A DNA stretch of 30,989 nt from an uncultured bacterium (lineage in GTDB: Bacteria; Cyanobacteriota; Vampirovibrionia; Gastranaerophilales; Gastranaerophilaceae): assembly GCA_902772945.1 (NCBI GenBank), contig CACYCU010000119.1, positions 1-30,989 on the forward strand. Direction: 5' to 3'. The notes under the pieces were generated by a model. That model did not search any database, was not told the DNA's origin, and saw only the letters and a program-made list of their open reading frames with translations. How positions within the stretch are numbered: the first letter of the stretch is position 1; each line of letters starts with the position of its first letter. Shown here piece after piece: positions 8,293 to 14,862 of this stretch. A program made the translations under genes and the position numbers.

Positions 8293-9615
8293 ATGAATAT
8301 AGCTTTTATACCTATAGATAATCGTCCCGTATGCTATACCTTACCGGTGCAGATAGCAAATTTAAATCCCGATATCAAATTCTTTATTCCTCCAAGAAAA
8401 TATCTTGGTGATTTGAAACGTAATTCTGATTTTGATGCAATTATCGAATGGATAAGAAATCTTGAGAAAACTGATGTAATTGTTATGTGTCTTGACACAA
8501 TTGCTTACGGCGGTTTGATACCTTCACGAAGATCCGAGGATTCTTTTGAGACTGTAAAAAAAAGAATTATTAGATTAAAAGAAGTTATAGAGAAAAAAAG
8601 CATTAAAGTCTATGCTTTTTCGAGTATAATGCGAATTTCCAATAATAATGTAAATGAAGAGGAAAAGGAGTACTGGAACAAGTGGGGGAAAAAGATTTTT
8701 CAATATTCTTATAATTTTCATAAATGTAATGCCCAAAATTCTGATATTCCTCAAGAAATTTTGAAAGATTATCTTTTAACCAGAAAAAGAAATTTTGAGA
8801 TAAACAAAATTTATCTTGGCTGGCAAAAGGAAGGATTTTTCGAAACTTTAGTATTTTCAAAGGATGATTGCGCTCAATACGGATTTAATGTAATAGAGGC
8901 AGAGGAGCTTAAAAAACTTGGCGGATTTGTTAAAACAGGTGCTGATGAAATTCCGATGTCTTTGCTTTCAAGAGCAGTTAATGATGAATATAAAAAACAA
9001 TTGAAAGTGTGTCCGATTTTTCTTGCACCTGAATATAAAGATTTAATTTCAAATTATGAGGATATTTCTATTGAAAAATCCGTTTACGGACAAATAGAAC
9101 TTGCAGGATGCAAGGTGTCTTCATTTGAGGATGCTGATATTTTGCTATATATAAATAATTTTGAAAAACAACAGGGCGAAATTGTTATGAAAATCCCAAC
9201 TAAACCGTATTCATCAGAATGGAAAAAGCCTGATAAACCTTACATAATTGCGGATGTTAGGTATGCAAACGGAGCAGATAACCAATTTGTCGAAAAAATA
9301 TTTGAAAGCGGATTAGATAAGAATTTTTTTGGTTATTCCGGCTGGAATACTTCTGCAAACACTCTTGGCAGTTTGATCTGTCAATACGTGTTATCAAAAA
9401 CTTCTCCAATATCTTTAATAGCTGTTCGTTTGTTAGATGATTGGGCATATCAGGCAAATGTAAGACAAATGTTAGACAAACCGGATGACGTTTTGTGTAA
9501 AGAACTTATGAAACCGTATGAAGAAAAAGTATTTAAATTTCTTGGCAAAAGATTTGAAACGAAATATTCTTTTCCTTGGGATAGGCTTTTTGAGGTAGAA
9601 ATTGAACTTAGTTGA
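8293..9615 (+). CDS. DUF4127 family protein
   Basis: The 440-residue protein begins MNIAFIPIDNRPVCYTLP and contains VIVMCLDTIAYGGLIPSRR and later GYSGWNTSANTLGSLICQ. These are hallmark stretches of DUF4127, a family of unknown biochemical function. It has no signal peptide or membrane helix and is probably cytoplasmic. Family members are often around 500 residues, so this is a shortish but apparently complete copy. Its 3' end overlaps the next gene (mntP-like) by 14 bases, implying co-expression, although a link between DUF4127 and manganese is only inference. The mRNA is predicted to be leaderless. Confidence 0.85.
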   Translation: MNIAFIPIDNRPVCYTLPVQIANLNPDIKFFIPPRKYLGDLKRNSDFDAIIEWIRNLEKTDVIVMCLDTIAYGGLIPSRRSEDSFETVKKRIIRLKEVIEKKSIKVYAFSSIMRISNNNVNEEEKEYWNKWGKKIFQYSYNFHKCNAQNSDIPQEILKDYLLTRKRNFEINKIYLGWQKEGFFETLVFSKDDCAQYGFNVIEAEELKKLGGFVKTGADEIPMSLLSRAVNDEYKKQLKVCPIFLAPEYKDLISNYEDISIEKSVYGQIELAGCKVSSFEDADILLYINNFEKQQGEIVMKIPTKPYSSEWKKPDKPYIIADVRYANGADNQFVEKIFESGLDKNFFGYSGWNTSANTLGSLICQYVLSKTSPISLIAVRLLDDWAYQANVRQMLDKPDDVLCKELMKPYEEKVFKFLGKRFETKYSFPWDRLFEVEIELS

Positions 9616-10141
9616 TTTAGTGTTTTTATCTGTAGCATTGGGTGTGGATTGTTTACTTGTATCCTTTTCTCAAGGGCTGATTTTTAAAACAAATAAAAGA
9701 TTGAACTCTTTTTATTTAGCTTTAACAATGGGATTGTTTCAGGGGATTATGCCTGCTTTAAGTTATTTTGGGACGGAATTTGTAAAACATTATATTGCTC
9801 CATATGGAAGATGGTTTGTTTTTGGAATTTTTATGATTTTAGGTGTTAAAATTATATTAGAAGCATTTTTAAATAAAGAAAATAAAAATATTGGCTGTAT
9901 TGATATAAAATGTCTTATGGGTTTGGGAATGGCCACAAGTATTGATGCTTTGGCATCAGGCGTAACTTTAAAAATAACAGAAACTCCGATAATTATTTCT
10001 GCATTATTAATAGGAATCGGTTCTTTTCTTATGTCCGGCATGGGCTTTTGGCTTGGGTATTTTTTCAAAAAGCTTCCTTCAAAAACTTTGAATATTTTAG
10101 GCGGATTAATTTTAGTATTTTTAGCGTTCAAAAATTTGTAA
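9602..10141 (+). CDS. mntP: MntP-type manganese efflux pump
   Basis: The 179-residue protein has six predicted membrane helices arranged as two homologous three-helix halves, as in MntP (formerly DUF204). Each half carries the key intramembrane aspartate: D16 in SVALGVDCLLVSF and D115 in GMATSIDALASG, comparable to the essential Asp pair of E. coli MntP. Family members export Mn(II). The start is TTG at 9602 with GAGG seven bases upstream, inside the 3' end of the DUF4127 gene; GTG 9620 is a weaker alternative that would cut helix 1. Translational coupling with DUF4127 is likely. No Mn riboswitch is present, as expected for an internal gene. Confidence 0.9.
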   Translation: MNLVDLVFLSVALGVDCLLVSFSQGLIFKTNKRLNSFYLALTMGLFQGIMPALSYFGTEFVKHYIAPYGRWFVFGIFMILGVKIILEAFLNKENKNIGCIDIKCLMGLGMATSIDALASGVTLKITETPIIISALLIGIGSFLMSGMGFWLGYFFKKLPSKTLNILGGLILVFLAFKNL

Positions 10142-10352
10142 TATCTGAAAAATATGCGTAAATACTGAATATTTTTACATTTCTTAATATGAGAAAAAAT
10201 CATGAAAAGCCATGCCACTTGCATGATTTCATGATTTAAAAACTCGAAACCATGAAATAATTTATTATTCAGCATGATTGACTTCCAGAAAACGGCAACA
10301 CTGCGTCAATAAAGGCGTTTGTTACAAATGTTCATAATACAATGCTATGCTC
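10142..10352. other. Intergenic region without a convincing gene
   Basis: No supported gene lies here. The region holds a 41-nt compound hairpin (10197-10237), a further CATGAAA copy near 10251, and an ATTGAC/GTCAAT inverted pair (about 10275-10308). No tRNA, SRP RNA or 6S-like sequence was recognised. Confidence 0.45.
10197..10237. repeat. Compound inverted repeat (41-nt hairpin)
   Basis: Outer arms AAATCATGAAA and TTTCATGATTT (11 bp, perfect) enclose a second stem CATGC / GCATG with loop CACTT. They are separated by a small asymmetric internal loop (AGC opposite A). It follows mntP by 55 bases but lacks a T tract, so it is not a standard intrinsic terminator. Confidence 0.7.
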
Positions 10353-10380
10353 TTGAAAATTTTAGAGGATTTTTTATAAT
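10353..10380 (+). promoter_or_regulatory. Promoter of the Cys-rich protein gene
   Basis: TTGAAA (10353-10358), 16-bp spacer, TATAAT (10375-10380). Transcription would start near 10387, immediately before the leader hairpin at 10389-10408. Confidence 0.75.
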
Positions 10381-10388
10381 GTAATTAC

Positions 10389-10408
10389 AGAGGTGAAAAC
10401 ACATCTCT
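10389..10408 (+). promoter_or_regulatory. Leader hairpin enclosing the Shine-Dalgarno site
   Basis: AGAGGTG (10389-10395) pairs with CATCTCT (10402-10408) through six Watson-Crick pairs and one G-U, with a 6-nt loop. GAGGTG is the only good ribosome-binding site for ATG 10410, so folding would hide it. Confidence 0.55.
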
Positions 10409-10409
10409 A

Positions 10410-10706
10410 ATGGGGGTTGGGGCAGTATTTATGTCCTGTTTCGATTGCCATACTTGGGTAAGAAAATTTTGGAGAAAATATAAATTGTTTAGAAGTAGAG
10501 ATATGGGTAGAGCTGTAGCAGTTAGAAGATGGACACCTACTGCTCTTGAATGTTATAAACGCGGATGTAATTGTGAAGGATGTTTTTACAGGGATTTCTT
10601 TAGCGGATCTTCTCAAAAATGTCAGATGAAAGCTTCAGTTCTTGAGCTTGTCAGAGTAATTGGTACACCTAATGTTGAATTACAACAGTTTATAATTGAA
10701 GAATAA
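10410..10706 (+). CDS. Unknown small cysteine-rich basic protein
   Basis: I do not recognise a named family. The 98-residue product is basic at its N terminus (RKFWRKYKLFRSRD) and has seven cysteines: C10 and C13 (CFDC), C48, C53, C55 and C58 in CYKRGCNCEGC, and C71 in KCQMK. The CxxxxCxCxxC block with an outlying Cys suggests a zinc or iron-sulfur site. The following KCQMKASVLELVRVIGTP segment looks like a helix that could form a compact helical domain. ATG 10410 has its Shine-Dalgarno site inside a hairpin. ATG 10431, preceded by TTGGGG, would give 91 residues and keep all cysteines. It lies 59 bases before hpf but has its own promoter. Confidence 0.75.
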   Translation: MGVGAVFMSCFDCHTWVRKFWRKYKLFRSRDMGRAVAVRRWTPTALECYKRGCNCEGCFYRDFFSGSSQKCQMKASVLELVRVIGTPNVELQQFIIEE

Positions 10707-10710
10707 GGGC

Positions 10711-10739
10711 TTTAAAATTTAGTATATGTGTGCTATAAT
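10711..10739 (+). promoter_or_regulatory. Promoter of hpf (extended -10)
   Basis: TTTAAA (10711-10716), 17-bp spacer, TATAAT (10734-10739) preceded by TGC, making an extended -10 element. Transcription would begin near 10746, just upstream of the ribosome-binding site. Confidence 0.75.
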
Positions 10740-10742
10740 ATA

Positions 10743-10757
10743 CCTATATGTTATAGG
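10743..10757 (+). promoter_or_regulatory. Perfect 6-bp dyad overlapping the hpf Shine-Dalgarno
   Basis: CCTATA-TGT-TATAGG (10743-10757) shares its last bases with the ideal AGGAGGT at 10755-10761. It could be a transcription-factor dyad near +1 or, if transcription starts early enough, an RNA hairpin reducing hpf translation. Confidence 0.5.
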
Positions 10758-10765
10758 AGGTCATT

Positions 10766-11116
10766 ATGCACATTTATGTAAACGGAAGAAACATCGAAAT
10801 TACAGATGCTATTAAGGCTTATGTAAAGGAAAAGATTGGCAAAGTTGCAAACCATTACGATCAAATTCAAGGTATTGAAGTTGTTTTGTCAGTAATAAAA
10901 AATCCTGCCGCTTCCGGAAAACACGTAGCTGAAGTTACTTGTAAAATGAATTCAGGTGTTGTTCGTTGTGAAGAAGCAGCTGATTCAATGTATGAAAGTA
11001 TTGATTTGTTGGCTGACAAGCTTGACAGACAAGTAAAAAAATTCAAAGATAAGAGTTTAGGCTCAGACAAATCTTCAATAAGAACAGAAGATTTGGTAGA
11101 AGCAACGGAAGAATAA
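10766..11116 (+). CDS. hpf: Ribosome hibernation promoting factor (short HPF/RaiA)
   Basis: The 116-residue protein matches the short HPF/YfiA family, which binds the 30S decoding region and silences ribosomes in stationary phase or stress. It starts MHIYVNGRNIEITDAIKAYVKEKI, continues with IEVVLSVIKNP and HVAEVTCKMNSG, and has the second helix MYESIDLLADKLDRQVKKFKDK, the usual beta-alpha-beta-beta-beta-alpha order. The C-terminal tail is short and acidic and lacks the dimerisation domain of long HPF, so 100S formation would need another factor. AGGAGGT lies five bases before the ATG. It has its own extended -10 promoter and a terminator, so it can be monocistronic. Confidence 0.94.
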   Translation: MHIYVNGRNIEITDAIKAYVKEKIGKVANHYDQIQGIEVVLSVIKNPAASGKHVAEVTCKMNSGVVRCEEAADSMYESIDLLADKLDRQVKKFKDKSLGSDKSSIRTEDLVEATEE

Positions 11117-11118
11117 TC

Positions 11119-11144
11119 AGGATGCCCCAAAAGGGCATCCTTTT
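11119..11144 (+). terminator. Hairpin terminator after hpf
   Basis: AGGATGCCC (11119-11127) and GGGCATCCT (11133-11141) form a perfect 9-bp stem with loop CAAAA and a short T run (TTTT then A). The T tract is weak, so some read-through into the next glycosyltransferase gene is likely. Confidence 0.8.
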
Positions 11145-11150
11145 AAAAAT

Positions 11151-11930
11151 ATGATAAATAATAAAAAAGTTATAGTAATAATGCCGGCTTATAATGCCGA
11201 AAAAACATTGAAAATTACCTATGATGAAATATATAAGGATTTTGTCGATGAGGTAATTCTTGTTGATGATAATTCACAAGATGATACAAAGCGCATTTCA
11301 AAAGAGCTGAATATAACTACAATTGTGCATAAGGAAAATAAAGGTTACGGCGGAAATCAAAAATCATGTTACAAAGCTGCTTTGAAAGCCGGAGCTGATA
11401 TTGTTGTGATGCTTCATCCTGATTATCAATATACTCCAAAGCTTATTCCCGCAATTGTATCAATGATGGCATTTGAACAATATGATGCAGTTTTGGCATC
11501 AAGAATGCTGGGAAATTCTGCTTTAAAAGGCGGCATGCCATTTTATAAATTTTTGGCAAATAAATTTTTAACCTGTTTTGAAAATATATTTACCGGTGAA
11601 AAATTGAGTGAATATCATACGGGTTTTAGGGGTTTTACAAGAGAAGTTTTGGAAAAACTACCATTAGAGGATTGTGATAATGATTTTATTTTTGATAATG
11701 AAATGATTGCGCTGCTTTTTTATAACGATTATAAAATCGGTGAAATATCATGTCCTACAAAATATTTTAAAGAAGCATCATCCATAAATTTTGCAAGGTC
11801 CTGCAAATATGGCTTAGGAGTTTTGGCAGTGAGTATAAAATACAGACTTGCAAAACTCGGTTTGAAATCAAAAATATTTAAGTCTGATGCAAAGAGGCTC
11901 AATTTGTCTGAAGAAATAGAATTTTTCTAA
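11151..11930 (+). CDS. Family 2 glycosyltransferase (DPM1-like, soluble)
   Basis: The 259-residue protein has a GT-A fold signature: VIVIMPAYNAEKTL at the N terminus, VILVDDNSQDDT for nucleotide-sugar binding, then ADIVVMLHPDYQYTP at the DxD position and EYHTGFRGFTREVL in the acceptor region. Such enzymes move a sugar from a nucleotide donor, often onto a polyprenyl phosphate. No membrane helix is seen, so it differs from GtrB/ArnC types with C-terminal anchors. It could feed the PMT-like enzymes at 5912 and 14861, but that link is inference. The ATG has no Shine-Dalgarno site and follows the hpf terminator by only a few bases, suggesting expression by read-through. Confidence 0.9.
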   Translation: MINNKKVIVIMPAYNAEKTLKITYDEIYKDFVDEVILVDDNSQDDTKRISKELNITTIVHKENKGYGGNQKSCYKAALKAGADIVVMLHPDYQYTPKLIPAIVSMMAFEQYDAVLASRMLGNSALKGGMPFYKFLANKFLTCFENIFTGEKLSEYHTGFRGFTREVLEKLPLEDCDNDFIFDNEMIALLFYNDYKIGEISCPTKYFKEASSINFARSCKYGLGVLAVSIKYRLAKLGLKSKIFKSDAKRLNLSEEIEFF

Positions 11931-11974
11931 GGATATTGTTTTGCGATTATATATTATGCGAATATTGTAATGAA

Positions 11975-12003
11975 TTGCCTCGTTGTGATAAATAAAATAT
12001 AAT
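11975..12003 (+). promoter_or_regulatory. Promoter placing the start site at the histidine kinase ATG
   Basis: TTGCCT (11975-11980), exactly 17 bp, then TATAAT (11998-12003), followed by six bases and ATG 12010. No Shine-Dalgarno site is present. The geometry predicts a leaderless mRNA. A TGATAA/TTATCA dyad flanks the -10 box and start codon. Confidence 0.75.
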
Positions 12004-12009
12004 ATTATC

Positions 12010-13665
12010 ATGTGGAAATTTGATTTTTTTAGGCAGTTTAGGGATGCTGTAATAATTATTAATAAAAAAAATGAGGTTGTGTACAGAAATCACACCTTCA
12101 AAAGATGGTTTAAGGATTTTGTAAACCTTAAAAAGTTTTCACATAATACAAGTTTTGATATATGTCCTTTGAATTCAGAAAATGTTGAAGTTTATTCTCC
12201 TATCTACCATGCAGTAATTTCAAAAGAAGATTTTTTTGCAAGGATTTCTTTTCAATCAGAGCTAAATAAAATTTTTTATTATGATTTGCAAGCTATAAAA
12301 AAAAGAAGTTATACAATAATATTTTTTTCTGATGTTAGTGCGCAAAATTCACTTGAAGATATAAATAAACAAAATCAAATTTTAAGAAAAAATATCGTAG
12401 AACTTCAGGAAGAAAATGAAGATTTAAAGAAAATAAAACAAAAAGCTCAAAGCCAGGCTATTCGAATAGCTCTTATTAATAAAGTTTCAAATAATATAAG
12501 AGAAAGCATTGACCTTTCTCAAATCCTTCAATCTGCACTGAAAGATTTGGCAGTTATGTTTTGTGCATACAAAGCATATTATGCTAAAAATGAAAAAAAT
12601 GAATTTGTAATTCAAGAAGTATACGGTGAAAAAAAATCTAAAATGCCAAAAAGTATTTTCTTTGATGAAAACACAATGAAAACTATTGCAAGACGTGAAA
12701 TTTCAACCGTAAATACCATGACCGAATATGCAGATTCAGAACCTCTCAAACAATCAGTTTTGAGAATAATAATTCCCGTTCATCATCTAAAAAACCTAAT
12801 GGGAGTGATAGTTTTGCTGAGTCATCAAAAACGAGAGCTTACAGAAGAAATAGAAATATTAGAACCGATTTCAACTCAACTTTCAAATGCTATAACCCGT
12901 GCTGAACTTTATCATAAAAATGTTCAAACAGTAAAAGAATTGAAAAACACTCTTAAAGAATTAAAAGAAACTCAAATACAATTGATAAATTCTGAAAAAA
13001 TGGCATCTCTAGGACAATTGATTGCCGGTGTTGCACACGAAATTAATACTCCTGTCGCATCTATAAAATCAAATAACGCAATATGTGCAAAACTATTGGA
13101 TTCAATCGATGACGAAGAAATTAAAGAAATGATGAAAGATATTAATGAAGTTGATAAAGAAGCGGTTTCAAGAATAAGCAATATTGTAACTTCATTAAAA
13201 AAATATGTGCGTTTAGATGAAGCTGAACTTCAAGAAACAGATATTAATAAAGAACTTGATTTAACGTTGGAATTGATACGGCATGAAACAAAAAACAGAA
13301 TAGATATAATAAAAAATTATGGAAATATACCAATGATAAAATGTTATCCAAACCTGCTAAATCAAGCTTTCACCAATATTTTAATAAATGCATGTCAAGC
13401 TATAGAAGATAAAGGTACTATAACAATTACTACTGAATATGTTAATGATAAGCTGCAAGTTAAAATAAAGGATACCGGTAAAGGAATCCCTCAAAACCAG
13501 CTCAGCAAGATATTTACAGCCGGATTTACCACAAAAGGAATAGGTGTTGGAACCGGTCTGGGACTTGCTATATGTTCTAAAATAATAGAGAAGCATAATG
13601 GCGAAATTATTGTAAACAGTGAGATTGGAAGGGGCACTGAGTTTGTTATTACTATCTCAGGATAG
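12010..13665 (+). CDS. Soluble sensor histidine kinase with GAF domain
   Basis: The 551-residue protein has an N-terminal PAS-like region (about 10-110, VVYRNHTFKRWF), a coiled coil (about 112-150), a GAF domain (about 155-300), and a second coiled coil leading into HisKA. The phospho-acceptor is H343 in EKMASLGQLIAGVAHEINTP. The HATPase domain follows with the N box around NQAFTNILINACQAI, G1 KDTGKGIP, and GVGTGLGLAICSKIIEKHNG. This is a complete transmitter of the cytoplasmic HATPase_c type. No membrane segments are visible, so the signal is probably intracellular. There is no receiver domain and no response regulator nearby, making it an orphan kinase. The mRNA is predicted to be leaderless. 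Confidence 0.93.
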   Translation: MWKFDFFRQFRDAVIIINKKNEVVYRNHTFKRWFKDFVNLKKFSHNTSFDICPLNSENVEVYSPIYHAVISKEDFFARISFQSELNKIFYYDLQAIKKRSYTIIFFSDVSAQNSLEDINKQNQILRKNIVELQEENEDLKKIKQKAQSQAIRIALINKVSNNIRESIDLSQILQSALKDLAVMFCAYKAYYAKNEKNEFVIQEVYGEKKSKMPKSIFFDENTMKTIARREISTVNTMTEYADSEPLKQSVLRIIIPVHHLKNLMGVIVLLSHQKRELTEEIEILEPISTQLSNAITRAELYHKNVQTVKELKNTLKELKETQIQLINSEKMASLGQLIAGVAHEINTPVASIKSNNAICAKLLDSIDDEEIKEMMKDINEVDKEAVSRISNIVTSLKKYVRLDEAELQETDINKELDLTLELIRHETKNRIDIIKNYGNIPMIKCYPNLLNQAFTNILINACQAIEDKGTITITTEYVNDKLQVKIKDTGKGIPQNQLSKIFTAGFTTKGIGVGTGLGLAICSKIIEKHNGEIIVNSEIGRGTEFVITISG

Positions 13666-13953
13666 TAGTAAATGTGAAAATTTATTAAAATTTTTGGATA
13701 AATATATTTGAAAGATACCAATTATTAGAAAAACATTTATAACAAAAAATATAAATTTTAATAAAAAACAACAAAAAAATAATAATATATGTTATATTAA
13801 TAATATAAAGTGTTTGTTTTACCCTTAATCAAAAATACAAATATTTTAATATAAGTTAACAAAAGTAGGTACAAAAAGCAATTATTTATTCTTAAAATTT
13901 TTTATAAATACATAAGTGTGTAGAATAAATATTTGTGTGTCGGAGGAAAATTA
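13666..13953. other. AT-rich intergenic region
   Basis: These 288 bases are extremely AT-rich and hold no supported gene. There is an AT-only inverted repeat TTATATT-AAT-AATATAA near 13793. The HEAT-protein leader carries GGAGG at 13942-13946. No strong -35/-10 pair stood out. Confidence 0.45.
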
Positions 13954-14814
13954 ATGACAATTAGTGTGAACAGCAAGAAAAAACAAGTTAAAAAATCTTT
14001 TGATGAATTATTGGTTGATTTAAAAACCAGCAATTCAGAAAAGGTTAGATATAACGCAGCAAGAATTCTTGGTGAAATGGGTGATTCAAAAGCAGTTGAA
14101 CCATTGATTGATGTTTTGAAATATGACAAAAACGGTTCGGTAAGATTGTATGCAGCCCGTGCGTTGGGCGAATTAGGTGACTCAAAAGCCACTGTTCATT
14201 TGATTGAATCATTACGTGAAGACAGAAACGTTGATGTTAGAGTTCGTGCAGCTCGTGCATTGGGACGTCTCGGCGGTGAAATCGTTGTTGAACCGTTAGT
14301 TGAAGCGTTAAATGATGAAAATCCGCAAGTATGTATTACAGCAACCGATGCTTTGATTGAAATTGGCGATGTTGCTACTGATGCATTGATTGAATCTCTT
14401 GATCACGAAAAAGTTAATGTTAGATGTGATGCTACTCGTGCTTTGGGTGAAATCGGAAATAAAAAAGCTGTTGATAAAGTCATAAATATGTTATATGACG
14501 AATGGGTAAATGTTAGAATATATGCAGTTACATCATTAGGCAAATTGAACGATACAAAGGCTGTTCCTGCATTAATTGATGTAATGAAAAATCGTTCAGA
14601 AAATGAACTTGTAAGAGCGGGTGCAGCAGCAGCTCTTGGTGTTCTTAGAGATCAAAGAGCATTGTTACCTTTGAGAGAATTGATTATGGAAGCAGAAGAA
14701 TTAGGTGAACTCGAAGATACAGCTTTGAAATCTTTTAAAAAGATTATGGCTGCAAATTGGCAATCAATTCCGGGTGCTACAGCTCAAAAGAAACCTGTTG
14801 CAACAACTTTTTAA
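13954..14814 (+). CDS. HEAT-repeat (PBS-lyase-like) protein
   Basis: ATG 13954 is chosen because GGAGG lies seven bases upstream; a TTG at 13933 would read through that ribosome-binding site. The 286-residue product is almost wholly made of about seven tandem ~31-residue helical repeats of the type VRYNAARILGEMGDSKAVEP and VRLYAARALGELGDSKA, the PBS lyase HEAT-like / HEAT_2 pattern. Such repeats make alpha-solenoid scaffolds for protein binding. In Cyanobacteria related proteins include phycobilin lyases, but no phycobilisome gene is present, so a scaffold role is more likely. The N terminus is Lys-rich; there is no signal peptide or membrane segment. It ends at a strong terminator and appears monocistronic. 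Confidence 0.9.
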   Translation: MTISVNSKKKQVKKSFDELLVDLKTSNSEKVRYNAARILGEMGDSKAVEPLIDVLKYDKNGSVRLYAARALGELGDSKATVHLIESLREDRNVDVRVRAARALGRLGGEIVVEPLVEALNDENPQVCITATDALIEIGDVATDALIESLDHEKVNVRCDATRALGEIGNKKAVDKVINMLYDEWVNVRIYAVTSLGKLNDTKAVPALIDVMKNRSENELVRAGAAAALGVLRDQRALLPLRELIMEAEELGELEDTALKSFKKIMAANWQSIPGATAQKKPVATTF

Positions 14815-14832
14815 ACAACAAAAAGGATTATA

Positions 14833-14862
14833 AAAAAAGAGCCTCATATGAGGCTCTTTTTT
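14833..14862. terminator. Bidirectional intrinsic terminator
   Basis: GAGCCTC (14839-14845), loop ATAT, GAGGCTC (14850-14856), flanked by A and T runs that extend the stem. It serves the HEAT gene and the convergent glycosyltransferase gene, whose stop codon (14861-14863) touches the T tract. Confidence 0.9.

Noticed and set aside
10190..10240. A 16-codon ORF from ATG 10190
   Set aside because: No ribosome-binding site, and the sequence is explained by the inverted repeat.
13933..13953. TTG start for the HEAT-repeat gene
   Set aside because: The frame would run through the GGAGG site that clearly serves ATG 13954.
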